From the NCBI GenBank assembly GCA_017395105.1, contig JAFPWD010000006.1, positions 1-35,104 on the forward strand: a stretch of 35,104 nt of DNA, read 5' to 3'. The stretch is from Clostridia bacterium (lineage in GTDB: Bacteria > Bacillota > Clostridia > Christensenellales > CAG-138). Positions within the stretch are counted from its first letter, which is position 1. Every line of letters begins with the position of its first letter. The notes beneath the pieces were generated by a model that did not search any database, was not told the DNA's origin, and worked only from the letters and a program-made list of their open reading frames with translations. This document shows, in pieces, positions 16,251 through 23,928 of this stretch. Position numbers and translations under genes: made by a program.

Positions 16251-16281
16251 AAAAGAGCGAGGCAGGGAGCTTCGCTCTTTT
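16251..16281. terminator. terminator between the small membrane protein and GNAT genes
   Basis: AAAAGAGCGA (16251-16260) and TCGCTCTTTT (16272-16281) form a 10-bp perfect stem with an 11-base loop, flanked by As and Ts; it can serve both converging genes. A run of eight Gs follows (near 16297-16304). Confidence 0.9.
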
Positions 16282-16307
16282 GCTGTTTTATAGGATGGGG
16301 GGGGCGA

Positions 16308-16883
16308 TCAGCCCTGCCTTGCGCCGAAATACTCTTCCCTCGTCAAAACGTTCACGATCGCCCGCTCAAGGGTTCCCATGCGCGTTTCATGCATGGTTTC
16401 GCCAACCTTGCGGAAGCCGATCTTTTCCTGCACGCGGGCGGACTGCGCGTTGTGCGTGAAATAACCGCAGAAGACCGCATCCGCATCAAGCTCGGTGAAG
16501 AGCCATTCGAGCGCGGCATCCACCGCCTCGGGCATCAGCCCCATGCCCCAATAGGGCTTGGCGAGAACGAAGCCCAGCTCGCGGCAGCGCAGCTCGGCAT
16601 ACTCGGGGAATTCGGCTTCCTTATACTTTTCAATGCCGAGCGAGCCAATGACCTTGCTGTTTTCGGCGTATTCGATCGCGAAGGTCTTTTTGCCCGCGAT
16701 GAACATATCGAGTATTTCCTTTGATTTTTCGATGCTCTCATGCGGTGTCCAGCCCGCCATCTGACCAACGCCGTCCACGCTCGCGTACTCGAAAAAGTCC
16801 TCAAGGTCGCTCTCGCGCCACGGGCGCAGGATAAGCCGCTCGGTCCTCAGCTCAACGCCGGTTATGTCTATCGGAATGATCAT
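16308..16883 (-). CDS. GNAT-family N-acetyltransferase (RimJ/RimL-like)
   Basis: The protein has 191 residues. ELRTERLILRPWRESDLEDFFEYA is the start typical of the RimJ/RimL-like Acetyltransf_3 group. LGFVLAKPYWGMGLMPEAVDAALEWLF is the acetyl-CoA-binding segment, and YFTHNAQSARVQEKIGFRKVGE is the conserved N-x-x-S-x-x-x-x-x-K-x-G-F end. It moves an acetyl group from acetyl-CoA to an amine, perhaps a protein N-terminus, an amino acid or a drug; the acceptor cannot be told from the sequence. It starts 3 bases after the flavoprotein gene, with GAGGTG before its ATG, so the two form a two-gene operon. Confidence 0.92.
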   Translation of the reverse strand: MIIPIDITGVELRTERLILRPWRESDLEDFFEYASVDGVGQMAGWTPHESIEKSKEILDMFIAGKKTFAIEYAENSKVIGSLGIEKYKEAEFPEYAELRCRELGFVLAKPYWGMGLMPEAVDAALEWLFTELDADAVFCGYFTHNAQSARVQEKIGFRKVGETMHETRMGTLERAIVNVLTREEYFGARQG

Positions 16884-16886
16884 TTT

Positions 16887-17447
16887 TTACACCTCGTTTT
16901 GTATTTTTTCGATGCATTCATCAAGTATCGCTTCCGCATCCGTGCCCACGATATCCAGCCCCTTCGCCATGAAAAGGCGCGTTTTCTCAATGCCGTAAAA
17001 GCTGTTTGCAAGCGCCTTAACGTAGCCATAGCCGAATTCTTCGGGGGTGAAAGCGCCGCCCGCCGTAGCAACGTAGAAAAGCTCCTTGGCGCGGCAGAGC
17101 CCCTGCGGAAAGCCCTCCGGCGTGTAGCGGAAGGTCACGCCGAGCGCGTTCACCTGCTCGAAATATTGCTTGAGCGCGGCGGGAAAAGAAAGATCCCAGT
17201 ACGGCGCGGCGATAACTATGCGCGTGGCTTCGGCAAACTGCCTTGCAAGATCGAACAAAGGCGCGGAGAATTCCTCGGCCGCGATAAGCCTGTCGCGCTC
17301 GTGAAGGAACGCTTCATCGACCTTGGGAAAGTCGATCTCCTCAAGGCGCAATTCCTCAAAGGGCTCGTTCAGCTTTTCAAGCAGAGCATCCGCAAGAAGC
17401 TTCGTTCTCGATTCGCCGCGAACGCAGGCATTTATAAAAAGAAGCAT
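16887..17447 (-). CDS. flavodoxin-fold NAD(P)H oxidoreductase (azoreductase/quinone reductase-like)
   Basis: The protein has 186 residues from MLLFINACVRGESRTKLLADALL, the start being fixed by GAGGT 5 bases upstream; an open frame extends to 17507 without a site and across the promoter. The N-terminal loop CVRGESRT binds the FMN phosphate, AAPYWDLSFPAALKQYFEQV is the PxWNxxxPxxLKxxxD-type flavin segment of the AzoR/NQO1-like group, and YVATAGGAF is the third conserved loop. Such enzymes reduce quinones or azo compounds by two electrons with NAD(P)H. It leads a two-gene operon with the GNAT gene from a clear promoter, divergent from the LRR-Roc-COR-HNH gene. The natural substrate is unknown. 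Confidence 0.88.
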   Translation of the reverse strand: MLLFINACVRGESRTKLLADALLEKLNEPFEELRLEEIDFPKVDEAFLHERDRLIAAEEFSAPLFDLARQFAEATRIVIAAPYWDLSFPAALKQYFEQVNALGVTFRYTPEGFPQGLCRAKELFYVATAGGAFTPEEFGYGYVKALANSFYGIEKTRLFMAKGLDIVGTDAEAILDECIEKIQNEV

Positions 17448-17478
17448 GGCATACCTCGCTTTTTGATACTTCGCTTTG

Positions 17479-17507
17479 ATTATAAACCAAATGAGGCACT
17501 TTTTCAA
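17479..17507 (-). promoter_or_regulatory. promoter for the flavoprotein-GNAT operon
   Basis: On the minus strand, -35 TTGAAA (17507-17502), 17 bases, -10 TATAAT (17484-17479), near consensus. Confidence 0.85.
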
Positions 17508-17511
17508 CGGG

Positions 17512-17610
17512 AAACCGCTTTTTTGCGCCCGCCCGCCGCACTTCCGCTCGCTTCGCGATACTTCCGCGCGGCGGCAACCGGCAGCGTTGAAGAAAGCTGC
17601 GAAGCGGTTT
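17512..17610. repeat. nested inverted repeats between divergent promoters
   Basis: AAACCGCTT (17512-17520) pairs with AAGCGGTTT (17602-17610), and inside it CCGCCGC (17533-17539) pairs with GCGGCGG (17568-17574). The enclosed DNA is GC-rich. The structure sits between the -35 elements of the flavoprotein and LRR-Roc-COR-HNH promoters and could be a cruciform or the remains of an insertion. Confidence 0.5.
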
Positions 17611-17644
17611 TAAGAAGAAAGCACCCACATATCCTGTCCGAAGC

Positions 17645-17673
17645 TTTACAGAAGAGGACGTATATTGTATAAT
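17645..17673 (+). promoter_or_regulatory. promoter for the LRR-Roc-COR-HNH gene
   Basis: -35 TTTACA (17645-17650), 17 bases, -10 TATAAT (17668-17673). The expected leader is about 47 bases. No operator is obvious. Confidence 0.85.
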
Positions 17674-17726
17674 GAAAAAGCATAACGCCGAGCGATAAAC
17701 GCAAAGGAGTAAAGGGGGCGCGGAGA

Positions 17727-20726
17727 ATGAAAAACTTGGGGCTCGAAAATCAAGTATTGAATTTGCTGCAGAGGATCGATAATGGCTATAAGCCGACCGA
17801 TGAGGAAAAGAGCGTGCTTGGATCATGCCCAGTACTTGATCTCAGCGGCACGAAAATCACCGAGCTGCCGGATTCGATCGGGCAGCTTGGCGCACTTGAA
17901 GAGCTTGATCTCAGCGACACGGAAATCACCGAGCTGCCGGATTCGATCGGGCAGCTTGGCGCACTTAAATGGCTTTATCTCAGCGACACGAAAATCACCG
18001 AGCTGCCAGATTCGATCGGGCAGCTTGGCGCACTTGAATGGCTTGATTTCAGCGGCACGAGTATCACCGAGCTGCCGGATTCGATCGGGCAGCTTGGCGC
18101 ACTTGAAGCGCTTTATCTCAGCGACACGAAAATCACTGAGCTGCCGGATTCGATCGGGCAGCTTAGCGCACTTAAAAGGCTTGATCTCAGCGACACGAAA
18201 ATCACCGAGCTGCCGGATTCGATCGGGCAGCTTGGCGCACTTGAAACGCTTTATCTCAGCGGCACGAAAATCACCGAGCTGCCGGATTCGATCGGGCAGC
18301 TTGGCGCACTTGAAACGCTTTATCTCAGCGGCACGAATATCACCGAGCTGCCGGATTCGATCGGGCAGCTTGGCGCACTTATATGGCTTGATCTCGCCGG
18401 CATGAGTATCACCGAGCTGCCGGATTCGATCGGGCAGCTTGGCGCACTTAAAGCGCTTGATCTCAGCGACACGAAAATCACCGAGCTGCCGGATTCGATT
18501 TGGCAGCTTAGCGCACTTATATGGCTTGATCTCGCCGGCATGAGTATCACCGAGCTGCCGGATTCGATCGGAAGCCTTTCAAAGCTGCAACTGCTTAATC
18601 TTTCGGATCTGAAGCTAAAGCGGATACCGGAATCGCTTACAAAGCTCGGTCTTAAATTCGTTGATTTTGGCTTTTTCTCTCTTGGGAATTCCGGCATCAA
18701 TCTTCATAATACGGTTCTTTTGGAGCAAAAAATTTCCGTCTTTCTTGAATCGCCGCATTTGATATCAAGTCTTTATAATAAATGCGAGGAAGAGGCCTGC
18801 CGCGAATGCAAGGTCATCTTTCTCGGCGATGGCGGCTGGGGCAAGAGCTTCACCATTGCCCGCCTTGAGAACGACGGCAAAAAGGAGAACTATAAAACGA
18901 ACACCACCCACGGCGTAAAGATATCCGATTATAAAGCCCCCGATAGGGATTACGCCATCCATTTCTGGGATTTCGGCGGGCAGGAGATACAGCATTCCAT
19001 GCACCGCTGCTTTCTGACCGATGATACCTGCTATGTGGTCACCATTCGATCAAGGGAAACGAACGGAACGGAAAGAGCGCGCTACTGGCTCAGAAATATC
19101 GCGGCATATGCGCCAAGCTGCCCCGTTCTGCTCTATATCAACTGCTGGGAAAACGACTTTGAAATGAGCGGGCTCGATAAAACGAAGCTCAAAAATGAAT
19201 TTCCGAATATCAGGGATATCGTTTTATGCTCCGCAATGGAGGCGGAAGCGGAGGAATTCAACGAAAAGGTTGCGGGAAGCATCGTCAAGATGGTGGATGC
19301 TTCCGGCTACTGCGCAAAGAAGGTTCCCTACCGCTGGATGTATGCGGCGAATGCGATCCGCGAGGAGAATGAAAAATACCTGACCAAGCAGCGCTATCAC
19401 GATATCTGCCGCCAAAAAGGCATAGAGGAGCATCTTGCTCCCGATCTATTGACCTTTTTCAACAATACCGGCGTTTGCTTCAGCTATCATATGGATGCAA
19501 ACAGGCAGGAGCTTGAAGATTATATGCTGCTTGATCCCGTTTGGCTCACAAACGCGGTCTATGCCGTTATATTAGAGGGCAGGCGAAGTGCGCAAAAAGG
19601 CTGGATAAATAAAGAAGAGATGGAGGATATCCTTTGCAATGAAACGAGGGAGGACAAGCTGAAGCTGCGAGTGGATGAGGGGCTGCTTTATGAGCCCGAC
19701 GAGCTTCCGTTCATTATCAGGGTCGCCGCCGCGCATGAGCTTTGCTTCCAACGTGATGAATCGAAAAAAGAGGTGTTCTTTCCGGCGCTTTGCGAAAACG
19801 ATTCCCCCGAAGAAGCGCTTGGAAATTTCGATGCCTACAGCGAGCATTCGGAGTATCGCTTCAAATATGAGTTTTTGCCGGACAGCGTTGTGCATAAGCT
19901 GATGATACGCTTCCTTAAAAAGGATATTGCGGTCAATGACTGCTGGCTGAAGGGCATGGTTTTGGGTGCGCTTGGCTATTATAAAGTAATAGTTTCAATA
20001 GAGGACGATAAGCTGCTAAAGCTCGATCTGTATTCCACTTCCGATCGCTCCGCAAGCGAGCTGTTTCAAATTATCAGGGACGAGATACTCTCCGTAAACG
20101 ATGACATGAGCCGAAGCGCCGAGGAATACATTGCGGCAGGCAAAAGCGAGCTTTCCGTGGCGGAATTGGTTGACGATTACCGTAAAAACGCGGCTAAAGC
20201 ATGCGCCAAGATCGGCGGAGCGAATGATCCCTTCGATCTTCTAAGCAGCTTTTTTGATATTTTTGAGCTTGCCCGCCTTTATACGGCTGACGGGAAGCTT
20301 AAAACGTATCGGAATAGATTTCATAAGTGTAGGCAGAATGAAAAACCTTTGAGGGATGCGCTGCATGAAGCCTATGGTGGCGAATGTAGATACTGCGGCA
20401 GTGCGCTTGATCGAAACACCATGGAGGTTGAGCATATAATCCTCAAAGAGTGGGAAGAAAGGCTCAAAATGACCGATGATGCAACAAAGCGATACTTGTA
20501 TCGCCTTGAGAAACAGGGCTTTGATTTGAACGATCCGGATTATATTGAAAACTATCTTATCGCATGCAAGCCCTGCAATATAAAGAAAAGCAATGAGATA
20601 CGCGATGCCATAATGCTGAATGAATACTTTGCTTATGCTCTGAAGCATACGCCTAAAGTGCTTGAATTGATGCCTAAATATAAAATGATGCGCAGTGGCA
20701 AGTCCTTTGATGATGCGAAGGAATGA
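17727..20726 (+). CDS. LRR-Roc-COR protein with C-terminal HNH nuclease domain
   Basis: The protein has 999 residues. Order: helical lead (1-36); eleven 23-residue leucine-rich repeats (37-289) plus a degenerate one; a Ras-like Roc GTPase with P-loop GDGGWGKS (367-374), THGV switch I and DFGGQE (415-420) switch II; the usual NKxD motif is replaced by NCWEND (472-477); then a COR-like region (about 530-800); then a helical link and an HNH endonuclease: CRYC (C887, C890), VEHI with H903, ENYL, and CKPCN (C947, C950) plus KKSN. Roco proteins are LRR-gated GTPase dimers; HNH domains cut nucleic acid with one metal ion. Inference: ligand binding by the LRRs switches Roc and frees the nuclease, as in a one-gene defence or abortive-infection device. 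It has its own promoter and terminator, no partner gene, and a poor GGAG site before the ATG. Cytoplasmic. Confidence 0.88.
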   Translation: MKNLGLENQVLNLLQRIDNGYKPTDEEKSVLGSCPVLDLSGTKITELPDSIGQLGALEELDLSDTEITELPDSIGQLGALKWLYLSDTKITELPDSIGQLGALEWLDFSGTSITELPDSIGQLGALEALYLSDTKITELPDSIGQLSALKRLDLSDTKITELPDSIGQLGALETLYLSGTKITELPDSIGQLGALETLYLSGTNITELPDSIGQLGALIWLDLAGMSITELPDSIGQLGALKALDLSDTKITELPDSIWQLSALIWLDLAGMSITELPDSIGSLSKLQLLNLSDLKLKRIPESLTKLGLKFVDFGFFSLGNSGINLHNTVLLEQKISVFLESPHLISSLYNKCEEEACRECKVIFLGDGGWGKSFTIARLENDGKKENYKTNTTHGVKISDYKAPDRDYAIHFWDFGGQEIQHSMHRCFLTDDTCYVVTIRSRETNGTERARYWLRNIAAYAPSCPVLLYINCWENDFEMSGLDKTKLKNEFPNIRDIVLCSAMEAEAEEFNEKVAGSIVKMVDASGYCAKKVPYRWMYAANAIREENEKYLTKQRYHDICRQKGIEEHLAPDLLTFFNNTGVCFSYHMDANRQELEDYMLLDPVWLTNAVYAVILEGRRSAQKGWINKEEMEDILCNETREDKLKLRVDEGLLYEPDELPFIIRVAAAHELCFQRDESKKEVFFPALCENDSPEEALGNFDAYSEHSEYRFKYEFLPDSVVHKLMIRFLKKDIAVNDCWLKGMVLGALGYYKVIVSIEDDKLLKLDLYSTSDRSASELFQIIRDEILSVNDDMSRSAEEYIAAGKSELSVAELVDDYRKNAAKACAKIGGANDPFDLLSSFFDIFELARLYTADGKLKTYRNRFHKCRQNEKPLRDALHEAYGGECRYCGSALDRNTMEVEHIILKEWEERLKMTDDATKRYLYRLEKQGFDLNDPDYIENYLIACKPCNIKKSNEIRDAIMLNEYFAYALKHTPKVLELMPKYKMMRSGKSFDDAKE
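17835..18593 (+). repeat. 69-bp tandem repeats encoding the LRR domain
   Basis: Eleven head-to-tail 69-bp units. The part coding ATCACCGAGCTGCCGGATTC and the following CGATCGGGCAGCTTGGCGCA is almost invariant, while the six to eight codons between one CTT and the next ATCACC vary (GAA/AAA/ATA, GAG/TGG/GCG/AGG/ACG, GAT/TAT, AGC/GCC, GAC/GGC, ACG/ATG, AAA/GAA/AGT/AAT). Identity at silent sites shows recent expansion or homogenisation. Confidence 0.95.
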
Positions 20727-20763
20727 GCCGAAATGAAGGTATCGGGCTTAAATGAATGAATAT

Positions 20764-20791
20764 GGGGTCGGCTTTCCCACCGACCCCTTTT
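20764..20791. terminator. terminator between the LRR-Roc-COR-HNH and alcohol dehydrogenase genes
   Basis: GGGGTCGG (20764-20771) with CCGACCCC (20780-20787), 8-base loop, then TTTT. It lies between two converging genes. Confidence 0.88.
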
Positions 20792-20819
20792 GATCATCCT
20801 TTTGCTGAACCGCCGCTTT

Positions 20820-21986
20820 TTACAGGCAAGCCTTGTAGATCTCCACCACGTCCTCGGTGGTGAGTGCAACGAAGGCGTGTGCAAGGAAGCCGCCTCGGTT
20901 GGCGTGCGCCGCCATCGCCTCGAAATGCTCGGTGCCGATACCAAGCTCGGTGAGTGTCATCGGGATGCCGCTTGCGCGGAAGAAATCCTCAAGCTTCTGA
21001 ATGCCCGCAAGCGCAAGCTCGGTTTCATTCTCGCCGTCCAGTCCCCAAACGTTCTTTGCAAAGCGCACGAAACGCCAGGTGCAGGTGGGGTCCTTTTTGA
21101 GGATATGCCTCATCCAGCGCGGAGTCAGTATCGCAAGACCCACGCCGTGCGTGATGTCGTAGTATGCGGAAAGCTCGTGCTCCATCGAGTGGCAGTCCCA
21201 GCAGGTGTCGCGCTTGCCGTAGGCGGGGATGCCCGAGCAGGCGATGGACGAGATGGACATAAGGTTCGCCCTCGCGGAGTAGTTATCGGGCTCGCGCAGC
21301 GCTGTCGGCAGGTTCTTTATCGCCGATTTGAGCACGGTTTCGCAGATGCCGTCCGCAAGGTCGCTGTCCTCGGTGCGGGAGAAGTAATCCTCGCAGATAT
21401 GGCTGATTATATCCGCCGTGCCCGCCGCGGTATGATACGCGGAAACCGTGAAGGTGTAGGTGGGATCGCAGATGGAAACGGCGGGGAAGGTGTACATATT
21501 GCCGAGCTTTTTATTCAGCTTCATATTGGAGATAACGCCGCCGCCATCGTACTCCGAGCCCGTGGCGCTGAGGGTCAGGATATCCACAAGCGGCAGGGCG
21601 GGAAGCACGCCATGACGGCTCTCCACCATCTGCCAAAGGTCGCCCTCGTAGTAAACGCCCGCCGCGATCGCCTTTGAGCAATCGATCGTGCTGCCGCCGC
21701 CCACGGCGAGAATAACGTTTATACCATGCTCCTTACAGAGCTGAACGCCTCTTTCGACCGATTCTATACGCGGATTCGGCTCGATGCCGCCGCATTCGAC
21801 CACCTTATAGCCGCCCTTGCTGAGTATATCCATCACCTGATCGTAGAGGCCGATCTTCTTGATCGAGCCGCCGCCGTAGGTGAGAAGCACGTTCTTTCCG
21901 AACGGGCGCAGGGATTCATCGAGCTTTTCGATAACGCCCTTGCCGAAATGGAGCTTGGTGGGTATAGCATGGGTAAAATTCTGCAT
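20820..21986 (-). CDS. iron-containing alcohol dehydrogenase (butanol dehydrogenase/YqhD type)
   Basis: The protein has 388 residues from MQNFTHAIPTKLHFGKGVI, fixed by GGAGG 6 bases before the ATG at 21986; the frame is open to 22112 but runs through the promoter. VLLTYGGGSIKKIGLYDQV and ILAVGGGSTIDCSKAIA form the nucleotide site; the G-rich first loop is the kind that accepts NADPH. The metal ligands are D192 and H196 (ADIISHICEDY), H266 (CHSMEHELSAYYD) and H280 (THGVGLAI). It reduces aldehydes to alcohols (butanal, or toxic short aldehydes) during fermentation, in the cytoplasm. It is monocistronic. The leader holds a 7-bp hairpin (AGCGGCA/TGCCGCT) between the promoter and the ribosome-binding site. 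Confidence 0.95.
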   Translation of the reverse strand: MQNFTHAIPTKLHFGKGVIEKLDESLRPFGKNVLLTYGGGSIKKIGLYDQVMDILSKGGYKVVECGGIEPNPRIESVERGVQLCKEHGINVILAVGGGSTIDCSKAIAAGVYYEGDLWQMVESRHGVLPALPLVDILTLSATGSEYDGGGVISNMKLNKKLGNMYTFPAVSICDPTYTFTVSAYHTAAGTADIISHICEDYFSRTEDSDLADGICETVLKSAIKNLPTALREPDNYSARANLMSISSIACSGIPAYGKRDTCWDCHSMEHELSAYYDITHGVGLAILTPRWMRHILKKDPTCTWRFVRFAKNVWGLDGENETELALAGIQKLEDFFRASGIPMTLTELGIGTEHFEAMAAHANRGGFLAHAFVALTTEDVVEIYKACL

Positions 21987-22035
21987 ATTTGCCTCCGTTT
22001 TCGAGCGGCAGCGCTTGCCGCTGTATTTTGATACC

Positions 22036-22064
22036 ATTTTAACACTTCGCGCATATAAATGCAA
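22036..22064 (-). promoter_or_regulatory. promoter for the alcohol dehydrogenase gene
   Basis: On the minus strand, -35 TTGCAT (22064-22059), 17 bases, -10 TAAAAT (22041-22036). Confidence 0.8.
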
Positions 22065-22200
22065 TCGTATTAATGCGAAAAAACCCGCGAAAACCGCAAA
22101 ACAAATATGCAAAATATTGGGGAAATCACGGGTATTTATTTATGATAAAAAAGAATAAATTAAGGGGTGAGCTTCCCGCGCCGAGGCCGAGTGCAGTTGG

Positions 22201-22428
22201 CTATATCCTGTGCGCCTTTTTACTGCTTCGCACGCGCTCCAAATCGTCCTTGTTCAGCCATTCCTCGGTATAGCAGCAATCGCAGCAGATATACGTGTTC
22301 TTCCTTACGGCTGAAAATGTTGTGCGTCCGACCATAATGCTGTTTCCAACGCCGTAGCTTCCAACGAAGCCTTCGACCATCCGGATGTCCGTGCCGCCGC
22401 ATTTGGGGCATTTTCGCGTGTTTTTCAT
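22201..22428 (-). CDS. small zinc-ribbon protein
   Basis: The protein has 75 residues. CPKCGG near the N-terminus and CCDCCYTEEWL in the second half give the two Cys pairs of a zinc ribbon (CxxC ... CxxC). Between them lies a Gly/Ser-rich segment with SIMVGRTTFSAVRKNTYIC. The C-terminus KDDLERVRSSKKAH is basic. Short ribbons of this type with a C-terminal W-L segment are common in Clostridia, with no proven role; binding to nucleic acid or to a protein partner are both possible. It starts 20 bases after the YitT gene with GGGAGGAAAT before the ATG and is probably the last gene of the tdk-YitT run. Confidence 0.8.
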   Translation of the reverse strand: MKNTRKCPKCGGTDIRMVEGFVGSYGVGNSIMVGRTTFSAVRKNTYICCDCCYTEEWLNKDDLERVRSSKKAHRI

Positions 22429-22448
22429 ATTTCCTCCCGTTGCTGCGC

Positions 22449-23387
22449 CTATCTCTCGGGGCTCCTTATAATATCCGAAACCTCCTGCAGGGATATGAAG
22501 GCGCTTTCGTCTATTTTATGAACTATCTGCTTGAGCTTATTTATCTGAAAATGGTTTATAACGAAATAGATTATCTCCTTGCTCTCGCCCGAGTAGCCGC
22601 CAACGGCGTTTACGATCGTGCCGTTCGAGCCGAATGCTTTTGAAATTTCCTTCGTTATCTCGCCCGCCTTGGTGGTTACTATCATAGCGCATTTGGAGCG
22701 GTTGAAGCCCTCCACGATGAAGTTGACCGTGTGCGAGCCAACGTAATAGGTAACTATCGAGTAAAGCGGCAGTATCCAGCTTTTCAGCACTATGCCGCAG
22801 ATGATGTAGAGCGTTGTGTTGAAAATCATCACGAACGCGCCGAGCGAGAGCCCGAGCTTTTTTGCAAACAGAACCGAGAGCACGTCTATTCCGTCTATCG
22901 CGCCGCCGAAGCGGATAGTAAGTCCGCTGCCGATGCCCGAGATAACGCCGCCGAACACCGCGCAAAGAAGCAGGTCGGAGCCTGCGAGCGGCGATATCAC
23001 CGAAACGTCTATCGGAAGAACGTCCATTATAAGATACGACATAAACGAGTAAACGCCGATCGTGAACGCGGAATAGACCGTGAACACGAAGCCCTGCTTT
23101 TTAATGCCGAGGATAAATATGGGCAAATTGAGAATGAGAAGAAAAATGGGGAGCGTTAAAAATGCGGGCGTGACTTGGTCAAGAAACATCGAGAGCCCCG
23201 AGATGCCGCTGTCGTAAAGCCGAACGGGGAAAAGAAAAACGGTAACGCCGAAGGCGTTTATGATGCCAGCCGCAAGAAGCGCAGCAAAGCTGAGGGGCTT
23301 CAGCTCTCTCAGAGCGCGGCGAAGCTTTTCAGCTCCGCGCCTTTTCTTTTTTATCTGTTTCTTTTTTGCTCTTTTTATGGAAGTCAT
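22449..23387 (-). CDS. YitT-family membrane protein (DUF161/DUF2179)
   Basis: The protein has 312 residues. A strongly basic N-terminus (KRAKKKQIKKKRRG) precedes five or six membrane segments. Landmarks are FPVRLYDSGISGLSMFL, GVISGIGSGLTIRFGGAIDGIDVLSVLFAKKLGLSLG and NTTLYIICG, which are the usual YitT motifs; the cytosolic C-terminus from about 225 (KCAMIVTTKAGEITKEIS ... GGYSGESKEIIYFVI) is the DUF2179 regulatory-type domain. The physiological function is unsettled; transport of a small solute has been suggested for the family. The gene begins 24 bases after the deoxyribosyltransferase-like gene with only a weak site, which suggests coupled translation. Confidence 0.93.
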   Translation of the reverse strand: MTSIKRAKKKQIKKKRRGAEKLRRALRELKPLSFAALLAAGIINAFGVTVFLFPVRLYDSGISGLSMFLDQVTPAFLTLPIFLLILNLPIFILGIKKQGFVFTVYSAFTIGVYSFMSYLIMDVLPIDVSVISPLAGSDLLLCAVFGGVISGIGSGLTIRFGGAIDGIDVLSVLFAKKLGLSLGAFVMIFNTTLYIICGIVLKSWILPLYSIVTYYVGSHTVNFIVEGFNRSKCAMIVTTKAGEITKEISKAFGSNGTIVNAVGGYSGESKEIIYFVINHFQINKLKQIVHKIDESAFISLQEVSDIIRSPER

Positions 23388-23411
23388 AACCTGTTCCCAA
23401 AGTAAACGCGT

Positions 23412-23843
23412 TTAAGCCCTGTATCTGTTTATCGCCTCATCCAGCCTGTCGGTATCGAAAAGCTCAAGCAACTCGTCAACCGAGCAGACGATGCGCTCAA
23501 CGGAGGGATGATGATAGAAAACGCAGGCGTTTTCGTCGTTTTTAAACTCCATGCCCGTTTCGCTCCATATTATTATGCGCTTGTTTGAGCGGGTCGCGAT
23601 CGCGTTTCCAAGCTCGGTATGCGTACCCTTGCCGCCGGGCAGAAGCACCACCACCAGCTCCGCATCGCGCACCGCCCGCGCCTCGTTGAAGGCGACCTCG
23701 CTCATGCGCGCATGCCCCTCGCGCCGCACGTCGCCGTGCGCCGTCCAGTCGTAGGTCAGCTCGTGGTTATGGTCGATAAATACGTTCGCAAGGCGAATGG
23801 CGAGCGCCGCGCCGTGCAGTCCGGTTGCGATGTAGAATCTCAT
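23412..23843 (-). CDS. nucleoside 2-deoxyribosyltransferase-like protein
   Basis: The protein has 143 residues. MRFYIATGLHGAALAIRLANVF opens a Rossmann-like fold; VRDAELVVVLLPGGKGTHTELGNAIA holds the D-x-V-V-x-L-P-G-x-x-G-T-x-x-E-x-G motif in which the glutamate (in HTELG) is the nucleophile of the family (PF05014). IIIWSETGMEF follows. Classical members swap the base on a deoxynucleoside; some distant relatives hydrolyse nucleotides. Lying next to thymidine kinase suggests nucleoside salvage. An AAGGAGG site precedes the ATG, and a terminator-like hairpin lies between it and tdk, so it may be expressed at a lower level. A proven substrate is lacking. Confidence 0.85.
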   Translation of the reverse strand: MRFYIATGLHGAALAIRLANVFIDHNHELTYDWTAHGDVRREGHARMSEVAFNEARAVRDAELVVVLLPGGKGTHTELGNAIATRSNKRIIIWSETGMEFKNDENACVFYHHPSVERIVCSVDELLELFDTDRLDEAINRYRA

Positions 23844-23884
23844 TTTATCCTCCTTGCTCTCAATGGGTGTGAATAACGATTTGA

Positions 23885-23903
23885 AAAATTCCGAAGGAAT
23901 TTT
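23885..23903 (-). terminator. terminator-like hairpin after tdk
   Basis: AAAATTCC (23885-23892) and GGAATTTT (23896-23903) form an 8-bp stem with a 3-base loop, T-rich on the minus strand. The same core recurs at 24754-24772 in the dispersed repeat. Confidence 0.65.
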
Positions 23904-23928
23904 ATCATAAATATGCCATGGGTATGCA

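Noticed and set aside
17782-18405. A 207-codon open frame in another phase over the LRR region, rich in SPSCRIRSGSLAHL repeats
   Set aside because: A 69-bp repeat has a length divisible by three, so a stop-free phase stays open by repetition. It has no ribosome-binding site, and the LRR frame is continuous with Roc, COR and HNH domains.
18320-18700. Minus-strand repetitive frame opposite the LRRs
   Set aside because: Same cause as the previous item; no start signal and no recognisable protein.
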